A DNA stretch of 64,000 nt from assembly GCA_018266055.1 (NCBI GenBank), contig JAFDYT010000002.1, positions 468,081 through 532,080 of the forward strand, given 5' to 3'. The DNA comes from Bacteroidota bacterium (GTDB lineage Bacteria; Bacteroidota; Bacteroidia; Cytophagales; Cyclobacteriaceae). This document shows, piece by piece, positions 33,768 to 42,687 of the stretch (positions are counted from its first letter, which is position 1; each line of letters opens with the position of its first letter). The position numbers and the translations under genes are program-made. The notes beneath the pieces are model-generated. The model had not been told where the DNA came from, did no database searches, and saw only the letters and a list, made by a program, of their open reading frames with translations.

Positions 33768-33813
33768 CTGAAATGAATCACTTTTATTGAGGTTATTATG
33801 TATAATGATTTGT

Positions 33814-33821
33814 TACTTTTG
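33814..33821 (+). promoter_or_regulatory. Candidate -7 element of the AraC regulator gene
   Basis: TACTTTTG matches TAnnTTTG. The nearest TTG upstream is 24 bases away, longer than usual. If used, the transcript begins after the first possible start (33798), favouring the ATG at 33834. Confidence 0.4.
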
Positions 33822-33833
33822 TCACTCGGGGCT

Positions 33834-34721
33834 ATGACCAAAATCATGGAAGAAAACATAAATACCCAAATAAGAAAATTTGATCCGATCTATTCGCAAG
33901 ATAATGTCGAGCTAACGGTTGGAGAAAACAATCTGGCGGAAGCCTTTACCATTGCTGGAAAAGTAAATCAAAACGTCATCCATTTTTATTTCTGCCTTGA
34001 AGGAAAGGGGGTTTTTAAGTTTGGACCACATTATGTGCGCGAAATTGCGGGGCACCGAAATTACTTTTTCTACAATCCCGATCGCGACCTTCCTTTTGAA
34101 CTGGATCTATCGCCAAATTCAAAAATTGTAGAACTGTCGATTTCGCTGGAATACCTCCACAAACTTTTCACCAACGACTCGATTCCGTTTTTGAAACCGG
34201 AAAATGCAAAGTCTAAATTTTATGACGAGCGCGAAATTCCTGCATCGTTGTTTGTAGTACTCACTCAACTATTCAGCGTAAACCTTGACGAAAATTCGCG
34301 GCGGCTTTACTACCAGGGAAAAGTACTTGAAATCCTGAGCCTTTATTTCTCTGAGAAAAAACCGGATACTGAAAATTGCCCGTTTTTAAATGATCAGGAA
34401 ACAGTGCGAAAAATAAAGCACGCCAAAGAATACTTATTGAAAAACGCCGATTCGCCACCCAGTTTGAAAGAGTTGGCCAAATACGCAAGCCTGAATGAAT
34501 ACCAACTTAAAACAGGCTTCAAGGAAATATACGGCAACAGCGTTTTCGCTTTTCTTCTGGATCACAAACTGGACCACGCCCGTGTCCTTCTTGACACTCA
34601 TAAATTTCAGGTGAACGAAGTAGCCTACCAAACTGGGTACACCAATCCGAGCCATTTCATCGCGGCATTCAAGAAAAAATTTGGCATAACGCCAAAAAAA
34701 TACCTGATGGGCAAAAGCTAA
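33834..34721 (+). CDS. AraC family transcriptional regulator of the haem/iron locus
   Basis: The protein has 295 residues from ATG 33834 (an earlier ATG at 33798 is possible). The N-terminal ligand domain contains F-C-L-E-G-K-G-V-F-K-F-G. The C-terminal double helix-turn-helix has S-L-K-E-L-A-K-Y-A-S-L-N-E-Y-Q-L-K-T-G-F-K-E and the AraC signature V-A-Y-Q-T-G-Y-T-N-P-S-H-F-I-A-A-F-K-K-K-F-G. This resembles PchR-type regulators, which sense iron-siderophore ligands. Divergent placement from hmuR suggests that it controls that operon. Confidence 0.9.
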   Translation: MTKIMEENINTQIRKFDPIYSQDNVELTVGENNLAEAFTIAGKVNQNVIHFYFCLEGKGVFKFGPHYVREIAGHRNYFFYNPDRDLPFELDLSPNSKIVELSISLEYLHKLFTNDSIPFLKPENAKSKFYDEREIPASLFVVLTQLFSVNLDENSRRLYYQGKVLEILSLYFSEKKPDTENCPFLNDQETVRKIKHAKEYLLKNADSPPSLKELAKYASLNEYQLKTGFKEIYGNSVFAFLLDHKLDHARVLLDTHKFQVNEVAYQTGYTNPSHFIAAFKKKFGITPKKYLMGKS

Positions 34722-34749
34722 TTGCTTTTCTTGCGTCATAATTGGCACC

Positions 34750-35193
34750 ATGGATTTTACCTCGCACGATTATTTTATGGGTGAAGCGCTGAAAGAGGCG
34801 CGAAAGGCTTTTGACAAAGGCGAGGTGCCCGTGGGCGCAGTGGTAGTGTGTGGCACTAAAATCATTGCGCGTGCGCACAACCAGACGGAGCAACTTACCG
34901 ACGCTACTGCTCATGCCGAAATGCTGGCCGTAACGGCAGCGGCGCATGGGCTCGGGTCAAAATACCTGAATGAATGTTCGCTTTACGTAACCCTGGAGCC
35001 TTGTGTGATGTGCGCCGGGGCGCTTCACTGGGTGCAGTTGCAGCGGTTGATTTATGGTGCCGACGACTTGCAGCGGGGTTTTTCGCTGGTCAAGACGCCG
35101 CTTCTTCATCCAAAAACAGAGATTATTAAGGGCATAAAAAAAGATCCTTCCAAAGAATTGATCGATTCGTTCTTCAGAAGGATCCGTAATTAA
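34750..35193 (+). CDS. tadA: tRNA-specific adenosine deaminase (TadA-like)
   Basis: The 147-residue zinc deaminase carries H-A-E-M (proton-shuttling Glu and zinc ligand) and P-C-V-M-C-A-G-A (two zinc cysteines), plus V-P-V-G-A-V-V-V early in the fold. TadA converts the wobble adenosine of tRNA-Arg to inosine. Related nucleoside deaminases share these motifs, but the C-terminal R-G-F-S-L and the length suit TadA. It starts 28 bases after the AraC gene. Function is well supported. Confidence 0.92.
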   Translation: MDFTSHDYFMGEALKEARKAFDKGEVPVGAVVVCGTKIIARAHNQTEQLTDATAHAEMLAVTAAAHGLGSKYLNECSLYVTLEPCVMCAGALHWVQLQRLIYGADDLQRGFSLVKTPLLHPKTEIIKGIKKDPSKELIDSFFRRIRN

Positions 35194-35203
35194 AATTTCA
35201 GGC

Positions 35204-35440
35204 CTACGCCTTTTCTTTCTTCTTCTTGGCTTCTTTTTTCAGACTATCTTCCACACGTTTTCCGCTCTTATGTTCGCCCAATACAATCACATCTTTGGTT
35301 GTTTCATATTGGCGGGCTGCCTGCATCATCGCTTCATAGCTGTCGCGGATGAGGATGAGGCCGGATTTTGCGCCTTTGTTGCGCACTTCAATGTACCAGC
35401 CGTCTTTTTTCTTTTTTGGTAAAATCGGAGGTCTTCCCAT
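35204..35440 (-). CDS. Small basic hypothetical protein
   Basis: This 78-residue lysine-rich protein begins M-G-R-P-P-I-L-P-K-K-K-K-D-G-W-Y-I-E-V-R and ends with A-K-K-K-K-E-K-A. The middle (L-I-R-D-S-Y-E-A-M-M-Q-A-A-R-Q-Y) is helical. It looks like a conserved Cytophagales small protein, perhaps nucleic-acid binding given the charge, but no family is recognised. A TACCTTTG box lies upstream at 35493-35500 without a clear -33 partner. It converges with tadA. Confidence 0.78.
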   Translation of the reverse strand: MGRPPILPKKKKDGWYIEVRNKGAKSGLILIRDSYEAMMQAARQYETTKDVIVLGEHKSGKRVEDSLKKEAKKKKEKA

Positions 35441-35627
35441 AATATTTATGATTTTTTAGCGGCTTGCAAAGCCTGTTTTGGATAAGCAACCGCAAAGGTA
35501 CAATTTTTGTTCCAAATTGACCCTATCCCCTTCTGCCGGGCTCCTGCCACATAAATTGATGAACGGCTGGCTTTGCGGCTCAAAAAAATTTATCTTTCAG
35601 TTTACGAACCTCAAAACTCTATTTTTT

Positions 35628-36542
35628 ATGATCCAATCCAGAAGAACTTTTCTTAAGAATTCGGGCCTTGCCCTGGCAGGTGCTTCGCTGGCAAGCCAAT
35701 CTTTGTTTTCATTTCCGAAAAGCACCCAGTTGCTGGGCATTCAATTATATACCGTGCGCGATGCCATGGGAAAAGATCCGCTTGGTTCGTTGAAAAAACT
35801 ATCGGCCATGGGCTACCAAAATGTGGAGCATGCCTGGTACAGAGATCGTAAATTTTATGGCTACGCTCCCGCGGAGTTTAAGAAGATTCTTGCAGACCTC
35901 GGTATGAAGATGCCAAGCGGCCACACGGTGTTGGCCAAAAACCATTGGGATGAATCCAAAAAGGATTTTACCGATGCCTGGAAATACACTGTAGAAGATG
36001 CCGCCACTGCCGGCCAACAATATGTAGTAAGCCCGTGGCTTGACGAAACTCTGTATCAAACGGAGGACAGCCTGAAGCACTTCATGGATGTGTTCAATAA
36101 ATGTGGGGAACTGTGCAAAAAATCAGGAATGAAGTTTGGCTATCACAACCACCACTTCGAATTTGCCAAGAAAGTGAACGGCAAAATTCTCTACGACCTT
36201 ATCCTCGACAACACCGACAAAAATCTGGTGGTGCAACAACTTGATACCGGCAACCTTTTCAATGCGGGTGTAAAAGCCATCGACATCGTGAAGAAATTCC
36301 CCGGTCGGTTTGAGCTCATGCACGTGAAAGACGAAATCGTAGCCAAAGGCAAAGAGCACGAAGAAGAAAAATACGAGAGCGCTATTTTAGGCCAGGGAAT
36401 TGCTCAGATAAAGGAAGTGATCGACCTGGGCAAAGCAGCCGGCACCAAAATCTTCATTGTAGAACAAGAAGCTTATCAGGGAAAAGATCCATTCGATTGC
36501 TCGAAAGAAGATATCGATGCGATGAAAAAATGGGGATACTAA
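35628..36542 (+). CDS. Tat-exported sugar phosphate isomerase/epimerase-like TIM barrel
   Basis: The start at ATG 35628 gives a twin-arginine signal (S-R-R-T-F-L-K-N-S-G-L-A-L-A-G). A xylose-isomerase-like AP endonuclease-2 TIM barrel follows, 304 residues in all. Metal-site blocks are G-Y-H-N-H-H-F-E-F, Q-Q-L-D-T-G-N-L, E-L-M-H-V-K-D-E and I-F-I-V-E-Q-E. Such exported proteins act on sugars or inositols in the periplasm of Bacteroidota; the exact substrate is unknown. The 187-base region before it (35441-35627) has no gene. Confidence 0.9.
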   Translation: MIQSRRTFLKNSGLALAGASLASQSLFSFPKSTQLLGIQLYTVRDAMGKDPLGSLKKLSAMGYQNVEHAWYRDRKFYGYAPAEFKKILADLGMKMPSGHTVLAKNHWDESKKDFTDAWKYTVEDAATAGQQYVVSPWLDETLYQTEDSLKHFMDVFNKCGELCKKSGMKFGYHNHHFEFAKKVNGKILYDLILDNTDKNLVVQQLDTGNLFNAGVKAIDIVKKFPGRFELMHVKDEIVAKGKEHEEEKYESAILGQGIAQIKEVIDLGKAAGTKIFIVEQEAYQGKDPFDCSKEDIDAMKKWGY

Positions 36543-36572
36543 ATCAATACTAAGGTTTTTAAAATTTAAGTT

Positions 36573-38003
36573 TTGAGTTCTGACCCTAAACAAGGACAAC
36601 TCGTCCGATCGCTCGGCTTGTTGTCCGTTTTTTTTCTTGTAATCAGTTCAGTAATCGGGTCGGGAGTTTACAAAAAAGTAGCTCCCATGTCAGAGGTGCT
36701 TCAATCGCCCATGCTGGTTTTACTGGCCTGGACGTTAGCCGGAGTGCTTACGTTATTTGGCACGCTGAGCAATGCCGAAGTGGCTAGTATGCTGGCTGAC
36801 TCTGGCGGTGAGTTTGTGTATTATAAAAAAATCTACAACCGGTTCTTCGCATTTCTCTACGGGTGGACGGGCTTCACCGCCATCCGGTCGGCTTCCATCG
36901 CCTCAATTGCTTACGTGTTTGCGCAGTCGTTTAATTCGCTGGTGCCGTTGCCCACACTCTCGCATGAGCTGGCGAGTGTTACGGTGTTCGGATTTCTCAC
37001 ACCGTTCGATAACTTCGGCGTGAAAGTGCTTACTATCGCACTGATCCTGGCTCTTTCTTATCTTAATTACATTGGGCTAACCTTAGGCCAGGTGTTCAGC
37101 CGGATAATTCTCTACATCGTCATCTCCAGCATCATTCTGATCGTCATTCTCGGGTTGACTATCGGAGGTGGAAGTTGGGCCAACATTCAGACCCACGGTG
37201 CAGCCTATGTATCGCAATCGTGGACCGATTCTATTTTCATTAAGAGTATGTTCGCAGCGCTGTTGTCAGCGTTTTGGGGTTATGAAGGGTGGAGCACGAT
37301 TGGCTACCTTGGCGGAGAAATCAAAAACCCGCAGCGCAATCTTCCACTCGGTTTGGTGTTGGGCATGCTGGCCATCATGGCCATATATCTGGCTACCAAT
37401 TTCACATATCTGTACGTTCTCCCGATTGATCAATTGCTTGGCGAGCAGCATTCTGAAAACACGATCGCTGCCGTGGTGGTAGTAAAACACATGCTTGGCG
37501 ACTGGGGAGGATTTCTAATTTCTATTCTGATTTTGCTCACCACACTCGGCTGCACCAATACAACTATACTGGCTTCGCCGCGGTTGTACTTTGCAATGGC
37601 CCGCGAAGGATTATTTTTCAAAAGTGCAGCGAATGTCCATCCGAAACATCACACGCCGACCAACGCGCTGATTTACCAAGCCATCATTTCCAGTGCGCTG
37701 GTGATCAGCGGAAGCTTTGACCAACTCACAGACATGTTGATTTTTGCTTCGTTCATCTTTTATGGGGCGACCGCGCTCGGTGTATTTGTGCTTCGCATTA
37801 AAATGCCTGATGCGCCCCGCCCTTACAAAGCGTGGGGGTACCCCGTTGTGCCTGCAATCTTCATTTTATTTTGCATTGCCCTGCTCATTGTAACGTTTGC
37901 TGCCAAACCCCGCGAAGCCATGATGGGACTTGTCCTCATGCTGTCGGGCGTTCCTTTTTATTTTTATTGGAGAAAAGTAAATCGCGACACAGCGATCAAA
38001 TGA
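36573..38003 (+). CDS. APC family amino acid permease
   Basis: This 476-residue protein has 12 membrane helices. The amino-acid-polyamine-organocation start is visible: V-I-S-S-V-I-G-S-G-V-Y, then S-N-A-E-V-A-S-M-L-A-D-S-G-G-E. Another conserved helix is S-A-F-W-G-Y-E-G-W-S. The best start is TTG 36573. It resembles LAT-type exchangers or amino acid carriers. It begins 30 bases after the TIM-barrel gene and sits 7 bases ahead of the ethanolamine-type permease, implying co-transcription. Confidence 0.92.
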   Translation: MSSDPKQGQLVRSLGLLSVFFLVISSVIGSGVYKKVAPMSEVLQSPMLVLLAWTLAGVLTLFGTLSNAEVASMLADSGGEFVYYKKIYNRFFAFLYGWTGFTAIRSASIASIAYVFAQSFNSLVPLPTLSHELASVTVFGFLTPFDNFGVKVLTIALILALSYLNYIGLTLGQVFSRIILYIVISSIILIVILGLTIGGGSWANIQTHGAAYVSQSWTDSIFIKSMFAALLSAFWGYEGWSTIGYLGGEIKNPQRNLPLGLVLGMLAIMAIYLATNFTYLYVLPIDQLLGEQHSENTIAAVVVVKHMLGDWGGFLISILILLTTLGCTNTTILASPRLYFAMAREGLFFKSAANVHPKHHTPTNALIYQAIISSALVISGSFDQLTDMLIFASFIFYGATALGVFVLRIKMPDAPRPYKAWGYPVVPAIFILFCIALLIVTFAAKPREAMMGLVLMLSGVPFYFYWRKVNRDTAIK

Positions 38004-38010
38004 TTCACCC

Positions 38011-39309
38011 ATGTCCGCTGAACTAAAACGAACACTCTCCCCGCTGATGGTTTGGGGACTTGGTGTTGGTTATGTTATCTCCGGCAATTATTTCGGGTGG
38101 AACCTGGGCCTTGAAAAGGGTGGTACCCTCGGCATGGCTATTGCGCTTTTCTTCATCATTGTACTGTACGTAACGTTTACCTTCAGCTACACCGAGCTTG
38201 CTTGTGCGATCCCCAAATCAGGTGGCGCATTTGATTATGCCAAGCGAGCCCTTGGCGACAACATTGGGTTCATCGCCGGCATGGCGCAAAACATCGAATT
38301 CATTTTCGCACCGCCAGCCATCGCCTTTGCGTTAGGCTCGTACTTCAACATATTTTTCCCCGCGATACCCGTTGTTGTCATTGCTATAATCGCCTACATC
38401 GTCTTTTTTTTATTGAATGTGGCCGGCGTCAAAGTAGCGGCAGTTTTCGAATTGGGCGTCACTTCCCTTGCCGTTGCCGCCGTTTTTCTATTTTGTGGAA
38501 TTACCTTTCAGCACTTTGAATTTTCTCACTTGACGCAAAATGCATTTCCACATGGATGGGACGGTGTGTTTGCCGCGGTGCCCTTTGCAATCTGGTTCTT
38601 CCTAGGAATCGAAGGCGTCGCCAATCTGGCGGAAGAAACCATCAACCCGAAACGTACTATCCTGCTGGGTTTCGGCTCGGCAATTTTTACGCTGGTAGTG
38701 CTGTGTTTGCTCACGTTCACCAGTTCCATTGGCATCGCCGGTTGGGAGGCCATTGTTTTCAAACCTGACGGCACCACCTCTGACTCTCCGTTGCCACTGG
38801 CCATGGCCCATATTGTAGGAGAAGGCAATTGGCTTTATCAGCTTTTAATTACCGTTGGATTGTTTGGCTTAGTAGCTTCGTTTCACGGACTGATGCTTGC
38901 CGCAGGACGCTCCACCATGGAGTTTGGACGAGCAGGATATGCCCCGGCCATCCTCGGAAATGTGCATGCCCGCTTTCAAACACCGGCCAACGCTTTATTG
39001 CTAAACATGTTGATTGGAATCGTTGCTCTTCTTACAGGAAAAACCGGAGAGATCATCACCATTTCCGTATTTGGCGCCCTTACATTGTACATCATTTCGA
39101 TGATTTCCTTACTTAGGCTTCGCAAAACGGAACCCAATCTGGCAAGGCCTTTCCGCGTGCCGGCTTTTCCTTATTTTCCAATCCTGGCGCTGGCTATTGC
39201 CTCCTTTTCCTTTGTGGCGATGGCCGTGTATAACCTGAGGTTGGTGCTCATCTATTTCGTAATTCTTGCACTAAGTTTTGCCCTGTTTACTCTAAAAAAG
39301 AAAAAGTAG
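38011..39309 (+). CDS. eat: Ethanolamine permease-like APC transporter
   Basis: The 432-residue, 12-helix transporter shows the signature of the ethanolamine permease branch of the APC superfamily: W-G-L-G-V-G-Y-V-I-S-G-N-Y-F-G-W-N, G-G-A-F-D-Y-A, and E-G-V-A-N-L-A-E-E. The substrate assignment rests on resemblance and the nearby GS-like ligase. It precedes a histidine kinase. Together with the GS-like ligase at 41068 and the operon at 57415-60651 it could start an amino-alcohol degradation route. Confidence 0.85.
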   Translation: MSAELKRTLSPLMVWGLGVGYVISGNYFGWNLGLEKGGTLGMAIALFFIIVLYVTFTFSYTELACAIPKSGGAFDYAKRALGDNIGFIAGMAQNIEFIFAPPAIAFALGSYFNIFFPAIPVVVIAIIAYIVFFLLNVAGVKVAAVFELGVTSLAVAAVFLFCGITFQHFEFSHLTQNAFPHGWDGVFAAVPFAIWFFLGIEGVANLAEETINPKRTILLGFGSAIFTLVVLCLLTFTSSIGIAGWEAIVFKPDGTTSDSPLPLAMAHIVGEGNWLYQLLITVGLFGLVASFHGLMLAAGRSTMEFGRAGYAPAILGNVHARFQTPANALLLNMLIGIVALLTGKTGEIITISVFGALTLYIISMISLLRLRKTEPNLARPFRVPAFPYFPILALAIASFSFVAMAVYNLRLVLIYFVILALSFALFTLKKKK

Positions 39310-39335
39310 AGTATCTTGGTTGATCAATTGTGTCA

Positions 39336-40640
39336 ATGGCTGGCAAAAAATCCAAGGTTTCCTCACTTCAATCTGTCCGAAAGGAATTAAAGACTCTCAA
39401 GTCGACAACCAAATCGGCCGTAAAAAAGCTGAGCGAGGCTTCTTCCCAAAAAGGAGGTAAAGCATTGTCCTCCCTCGTAGCTCAGACCAGCAAACGTCAA
39501 ACCAAACAGGTTGATTCACTCACCAAAAAAATAGAAGAACTTAACCAGAAATTCGAACAGGAGCTCACGCGAAAGACTAAAACCTTACGGGATAAAGTAC
39601 GGAAACTGGAGCAGCTTAAAGACAGCGCGGCGGCAAACACCTACTTATTAGAATACAAGCGCAAAGACTTGTTGTTGCAGTCGGAAGAGCTTCAGAATTT
39701 CAACGAAGAAATGCAACGCAAGAACGAGGAGCTGCTGGCTCAAAAAGAACAGATTGCGGGTGAGATTGAAACGCTGCGTAAAATGCACGAAGAAATCCTG
39801 GATAAGAAGAACGAACTGGAAGAAAAATCCAATGCGCTGCTCGATCAAGCGGATTACCTTGAAGAAGCCAATAAGGTAATCACCCTGATGCATCAGGAAT
39901 TGAAAGAACAGAAAGAGCAAATCGAAAGTAAAAACAGCGAGCTGCTTAACCTGAATCTTGAAAAAAATAACCTGATCGGGATTGTTGCCCACGACCTGAA
40001 AAGTCCGCTCAATCAAATCAAAGGGCTCACTTCTCTGATCAAGATGACTGCCAAAGACATTGATCCGGAAACGGCAAATATTTTAGGGATGATTGAGGGA
40101 AGTACGCACCGAATGAGTGACATGGTTTCTAAAATTCTGGACATTGAGGCCATTGAATCAAAAAAATTGAACCTTACTATTCAACGTATAAATCTTGCTG
40201 AGATACTGCGTACGATTACAGATCGGTTTGCCCTTGAAGCCAGTAACAAACAAATCAAATTGCACTTCGATCAGTCTTCGCCTTTGTACATCGACGCCGA
40301 CGCAGGCTACATCAATCAGATTTTTGAAAATCTCTTCTCAAATGCGATCAAATTTTCTCCTTCGGGTAAAAATATTTTCATCGCACTTAAACATCAAAAT
40401 GGAAATGTCACGGCCATGGTGAAAGACGAAGGACCGGGCATGACCGACGACGATAAGAAAAAGCTTTTCAACAAATATCAGAAGCTAAGTGCCCGCCCCA
40501 CAGCTAACGAATCGTCTACCGGTCTTGGCCTTTCGATTGTAAAAAAATTCGTGGAAGACATGAACGGAAAAATCTGGTGTGAGAGTGAGACAGGAAAGGG
40601 AGCCGCTTTCTTTGTTCAGTTTACGAATTCCGGGAACTGA
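39336..40640 (+). CDS. Cytoplasmic coiled-coil sensor histidine kinase
   Basis: The 434-residue kinase lacks membrane helices and any recognised sensor domain. Residues about 1-210 are Lys/Glu/Gln-rich coiled coil (L-T-K-K-I-E-E-L-N-Q-K-F-E-Q, E-E-L-L-A-Q-K-E-Q-I). The H-box is I-V-A-H-D-L-K-S-P-L-N-Q-I. The ATP domain has N-L-F-S-N-A-I-K-F-S, D-E-G-P-G-M and T-G-L-G-L-S-I-V-K-K. No response regulator is adjacent. I use ATG 39336; a GTG six bases earlier is also open. It may sense internal partners through the coiled coil. Confidence 0.93.
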   Translation: MAGKKSKVSSLQSVRKELKTLKSTTKSAVKKLSEASSQKGGKALSSLVAQTSKRQTKQVDSLTKKIEELNQKFEQELTRKTKTLRDKVRKLEQLKDSAAANTYLLEYKRKDLLLQSEELQNFNEEMQRKNEELLAQKEQIAGEIETLRKMHEEILDKKNELEEKSNALLDQADYLEEANKVITLMHQELKEQKEQIESKNSELLNLNLEKNNLIGIVAHDLKSPLNQIKGLTSLIKMTAKDIDPETANILGMIEGSTHRMSDMVSKILDIEAIESKKLNLTIQRINLAEILRTITDRFALEASNKQIKLHFDQSSPLYIDADAGYINQIFENLFSNAIKFSPSGKNIFIALKHQNGNVTAMVKDEGPGMTDDDKKKLFNKYQKLSARPTANESSTGLGLSIVKKFVEDMNGKIWCESETGKGAAFFVQFTNSGN

Positions 40641-40699
40641 CTCTTCTTTTTGAAATCATAAAAGTCGTAACTTTAAAAATTGACTTAAGAAGTTACGTT

Positions 40700-41035
40700 A
40701 TGAAATCTGAAACATCAAAAATTGCATTCCACATTGTATTGATCCTCGCGCTGCTGTGGTTCATGTACATTTTCAAAGTGCTGTCCGAAGAATCGCACTC
40801 TATTTACATCGCCTATAAATCGCATTACGATTCGCTTGCCGCCAACACTGGGTTTCAGCAAATGCCTGCACCTTTGAAAAACGGATCAGCGCATATCAAT
40901 ACCACATTGGCCAAGCACCATATCATTTCTTTTGAAGCCTATACCATCGCAGTGATTCTTTCAGGCGCCGTCATCGCGGTGCTTCTCTTTCAAACGATAA
41001 AACTCATTCGCAATAAGAATAAGGCCGAAGCCTGA
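40700..41035 (+). CDS. Two-helix membrane hypothetical protein
   Basis: This 111-residue protein has an N-terminal helix (I-V-L-I-L-A-L-L-W-F-M-Y), a roughly 50-residue loop probably facing the periplasm, and a C-terminal helix (A-V-I-L-S-G-A-V-I-A-V-L-L-F) ending in Arg/Lys-rich residues. It lies between the kinase and the GS-like ligase on the same strand. No family recognised; a signal partner for the kinase is conceivable but unsupported. Confidence 0.72.
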   Translation: MKSETSKIAFHIVLILALLWFMYIFKVLSEESHSIYIAYKSHYDSLAANTGFQQMPAPLKNGSAHINTTLAKHHIISFEAYTIAVILSGAVIAVLLFQTIKLIRNKNKAEA

Positions 41036-41067
41036 TCACAACGAATTCAAAAAAATCCAAACCACGC

Positions 41068-42423
41068 ATGACACGCCGCCAGATTATCGATTATGTTAAA
41101 GCGCATCCTTCGCAAAAAGTAAAAATTGCGTACTCGGATATCGATGGAATCCTACGCGGAAAATATATTTCATCGGAAAAATTTCTTTCTATCGCTGACG
41201 GCGGTACTACGTTTTGCGATGTCATTTTTGGTTGGGATGCCAATGATGTAGCGTACGACAATGTGAAATTTACAGGTTGGCATTCGGGCTACCCTGACGC
41301 GCCGGCACAGCTTGACCTCGATACATTTAGAAAAATTCCGTGGGAAAATGACGTGCCTTTTTTTCTAGGCGAGTTGGTGGATGCAAAAGGAAATGCCTCG
41401 TATGTGTGCCCAAGGCAGCTGTTAAAAAAAGTGTTGAACGACGCTAGTCGTGCAGGCTTCACACCATTTTTCGCGCAAGAGTTTGAATGGTTCAACTTTG
41501 CAGAAACTCCGCAAAGCGCCCGCGACAAAAATTTCACCAACCTCACGCCTCTCACGCCGGGTATGTTTGGTTACTCGGTGCTTCGCACTACATTACAAAA
41601 TCCATTTTTCACAGACCTGTTCGATCTGTTGAAAAAATTTGGCGTTCCCGTCGAAGGGCTACACACCGAAACGGGCCCCGGTGTTTTGGAAGCGGCCATC
41701 AGTCACTCAGGAATTCTTGAAGCTGCTGACAGAGCTTTACTATTCAAAACGGCGGTGAAAGAAATTGCGTACCGGCATGGCATCATGGCCACGTTTATGG
41801 CGAAGATCAGTGAAAATCTTCCTGGTTGTGGCGGGCATGTTCATCAAAGTTTGTGGGACAAAGCCTCGAAGAAGAATCTTTTTCACGACGAAAAAGACAA
41901 ACACCGCATGAGCGCGATAATGAAAAGTTACATCGCGGGACAATTGTATTGCCTGCCTCATCTGCTGCCGATGTATGCGCCTACCATCAACAGCTACAAG
42001 CGATTGGTGGAAGGAGCCTGGGCGCCAACCACACTGACGTGGGGCATCGACAACCGCACGGTAGCCTTGCGTGTACTCAATGGCAGCGCTAAATCGTGCC
42101 GGCTTGAAACACGGGTCATCGGCGCGGATGTGAACCCCTACCTGGCGATGGCCGCAGCGCTTGCCTCGGGCCTGTACGGAATAAAAAAGAAATTGAAACT
42201 TCAACCCGAATCCATTGGCAATGGCTACCGCGATTACTCGCACGGTGTGTTGCCCGGCACTCTTCATGAAGCCACGGAGCGAATGAAACACTCTCCGGTT
42301 GCGAAAGAAATTTTAGGCAAACAGTTTACAGAACATTTTGTACAAACACGCGAGTGGGAATGGCGCCAACACCTGAAGTCAGTTACCGACTGGGAGATGA
42401 AACGGTATTTCGAGATTATCTAA
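41068..42423 (+). CDS. Glutamine synthetase-like gamma-glutamyl-amine ligase
   Basis: The 451-residue protein keeps the GS fold and ATP/glutamate machinery: F-A-Q-E-F-E-W-F (metal Glu), L-H-T-E-T-G-P-G, G-G-H-V-H-Q-S (metal His), L-T-W-G-I-D-N-R-T-V-A-L-R and R-L-E-T-R-V-I-G-A-D-V-N-P. The start (K-I-A-Y-S-D-I-D-G-I-L-R-G-K) and length match the PuuA/GlnA4-type enzymes, which glutamylate polyamines or ethanolamine, rather than housekeeping GlnA. The APC permeases upstream support an amine substrate. The amine itself cannot be read off the sequence. Confidence 0.88.
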   Translation: MTRRQIIDYVKAHPSQKVKIAYSDIDGILRGKYISSEKFLSIADGGTTFCDVIFGWDANDVAYDNVKFTGWHSGYPDAPAQLDLDTFRKIPWENDVPFFLGELVDAKGNASYVCPRQLLKKVLNDASRAGFTPFFAQEFEWFNFAETPQSARDKNFTNLTPLTPGMFGYSVLRTTLQNPFFTDLFDLLKKFGVPVEGLHTETGPGVLEAAISHSGILEAADRALLFKTAVKEIAYRHGIMATFMAKISENLPGCGGHVHQSLWDKASKKNLFHDEKDKHRMSAIMKSYIAGQLYCLPHLLPMYAPTINSYKRLVEGAWAPTTLTWGIDNRTVALRVLNGSAKSCRLETRVIGADVNPYLAMAAALASGLYGIKKKLKLQPESIGNGYRDYSHGVLPGTLHEATERMKHSPVAKEILGKQFTEHFVQTREWEWRQHLKSVTDWEMKRYFEII

Positions 42424-42430
42424 AATATCC

Positions 42431-42682
42431 ATGATCAAATGCTCTACCGGCAAACGCGTGTACCTTACCGAAGCATTGGCGGAAGATGCATTGCTTGATG
42501 CACACGGCCGGCATCAGTACGCCGGCACCGGGCCAGTTGCCTTTTATCGGTGCGACGATTGTGGGTATTATCACTTCACCAGCAAAGGGCCTATGAATGA
42601 AAAACTCGCCAAACTTCTGGCCAGTGGAAAGTTAAAACTTCAGCAGGAAGCCAACCATTGGGAAAAGAAACTGAAACGGTGA
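42431..42682 (+). CDS. Small zinc-ribbon-like hypothetical protein
   Basis: The 83-residue protein has a Y-R-C-D-D-C-G-Y-Y-H-F-T pattern, a possible half zinc ribbon, with a further Cys at the N-terminus (M-I-K-C-S-T-G-K). The C-terminus is helical and basic. It begins 7 bases after the GS-like gene and converges with the next gene. I know similar small Bacteroidota proteins without assigned function. Confidence 0.78.
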   Translation: MIKCSTGKRVYLTEALAEDALLDAHGRHQYAGTGPVAFYRCDDCGYYHFTSKGPMNEKLAKLLASGKLKLQQEANHWEKKLKR

Positions 42683-42687
42683 AACCC

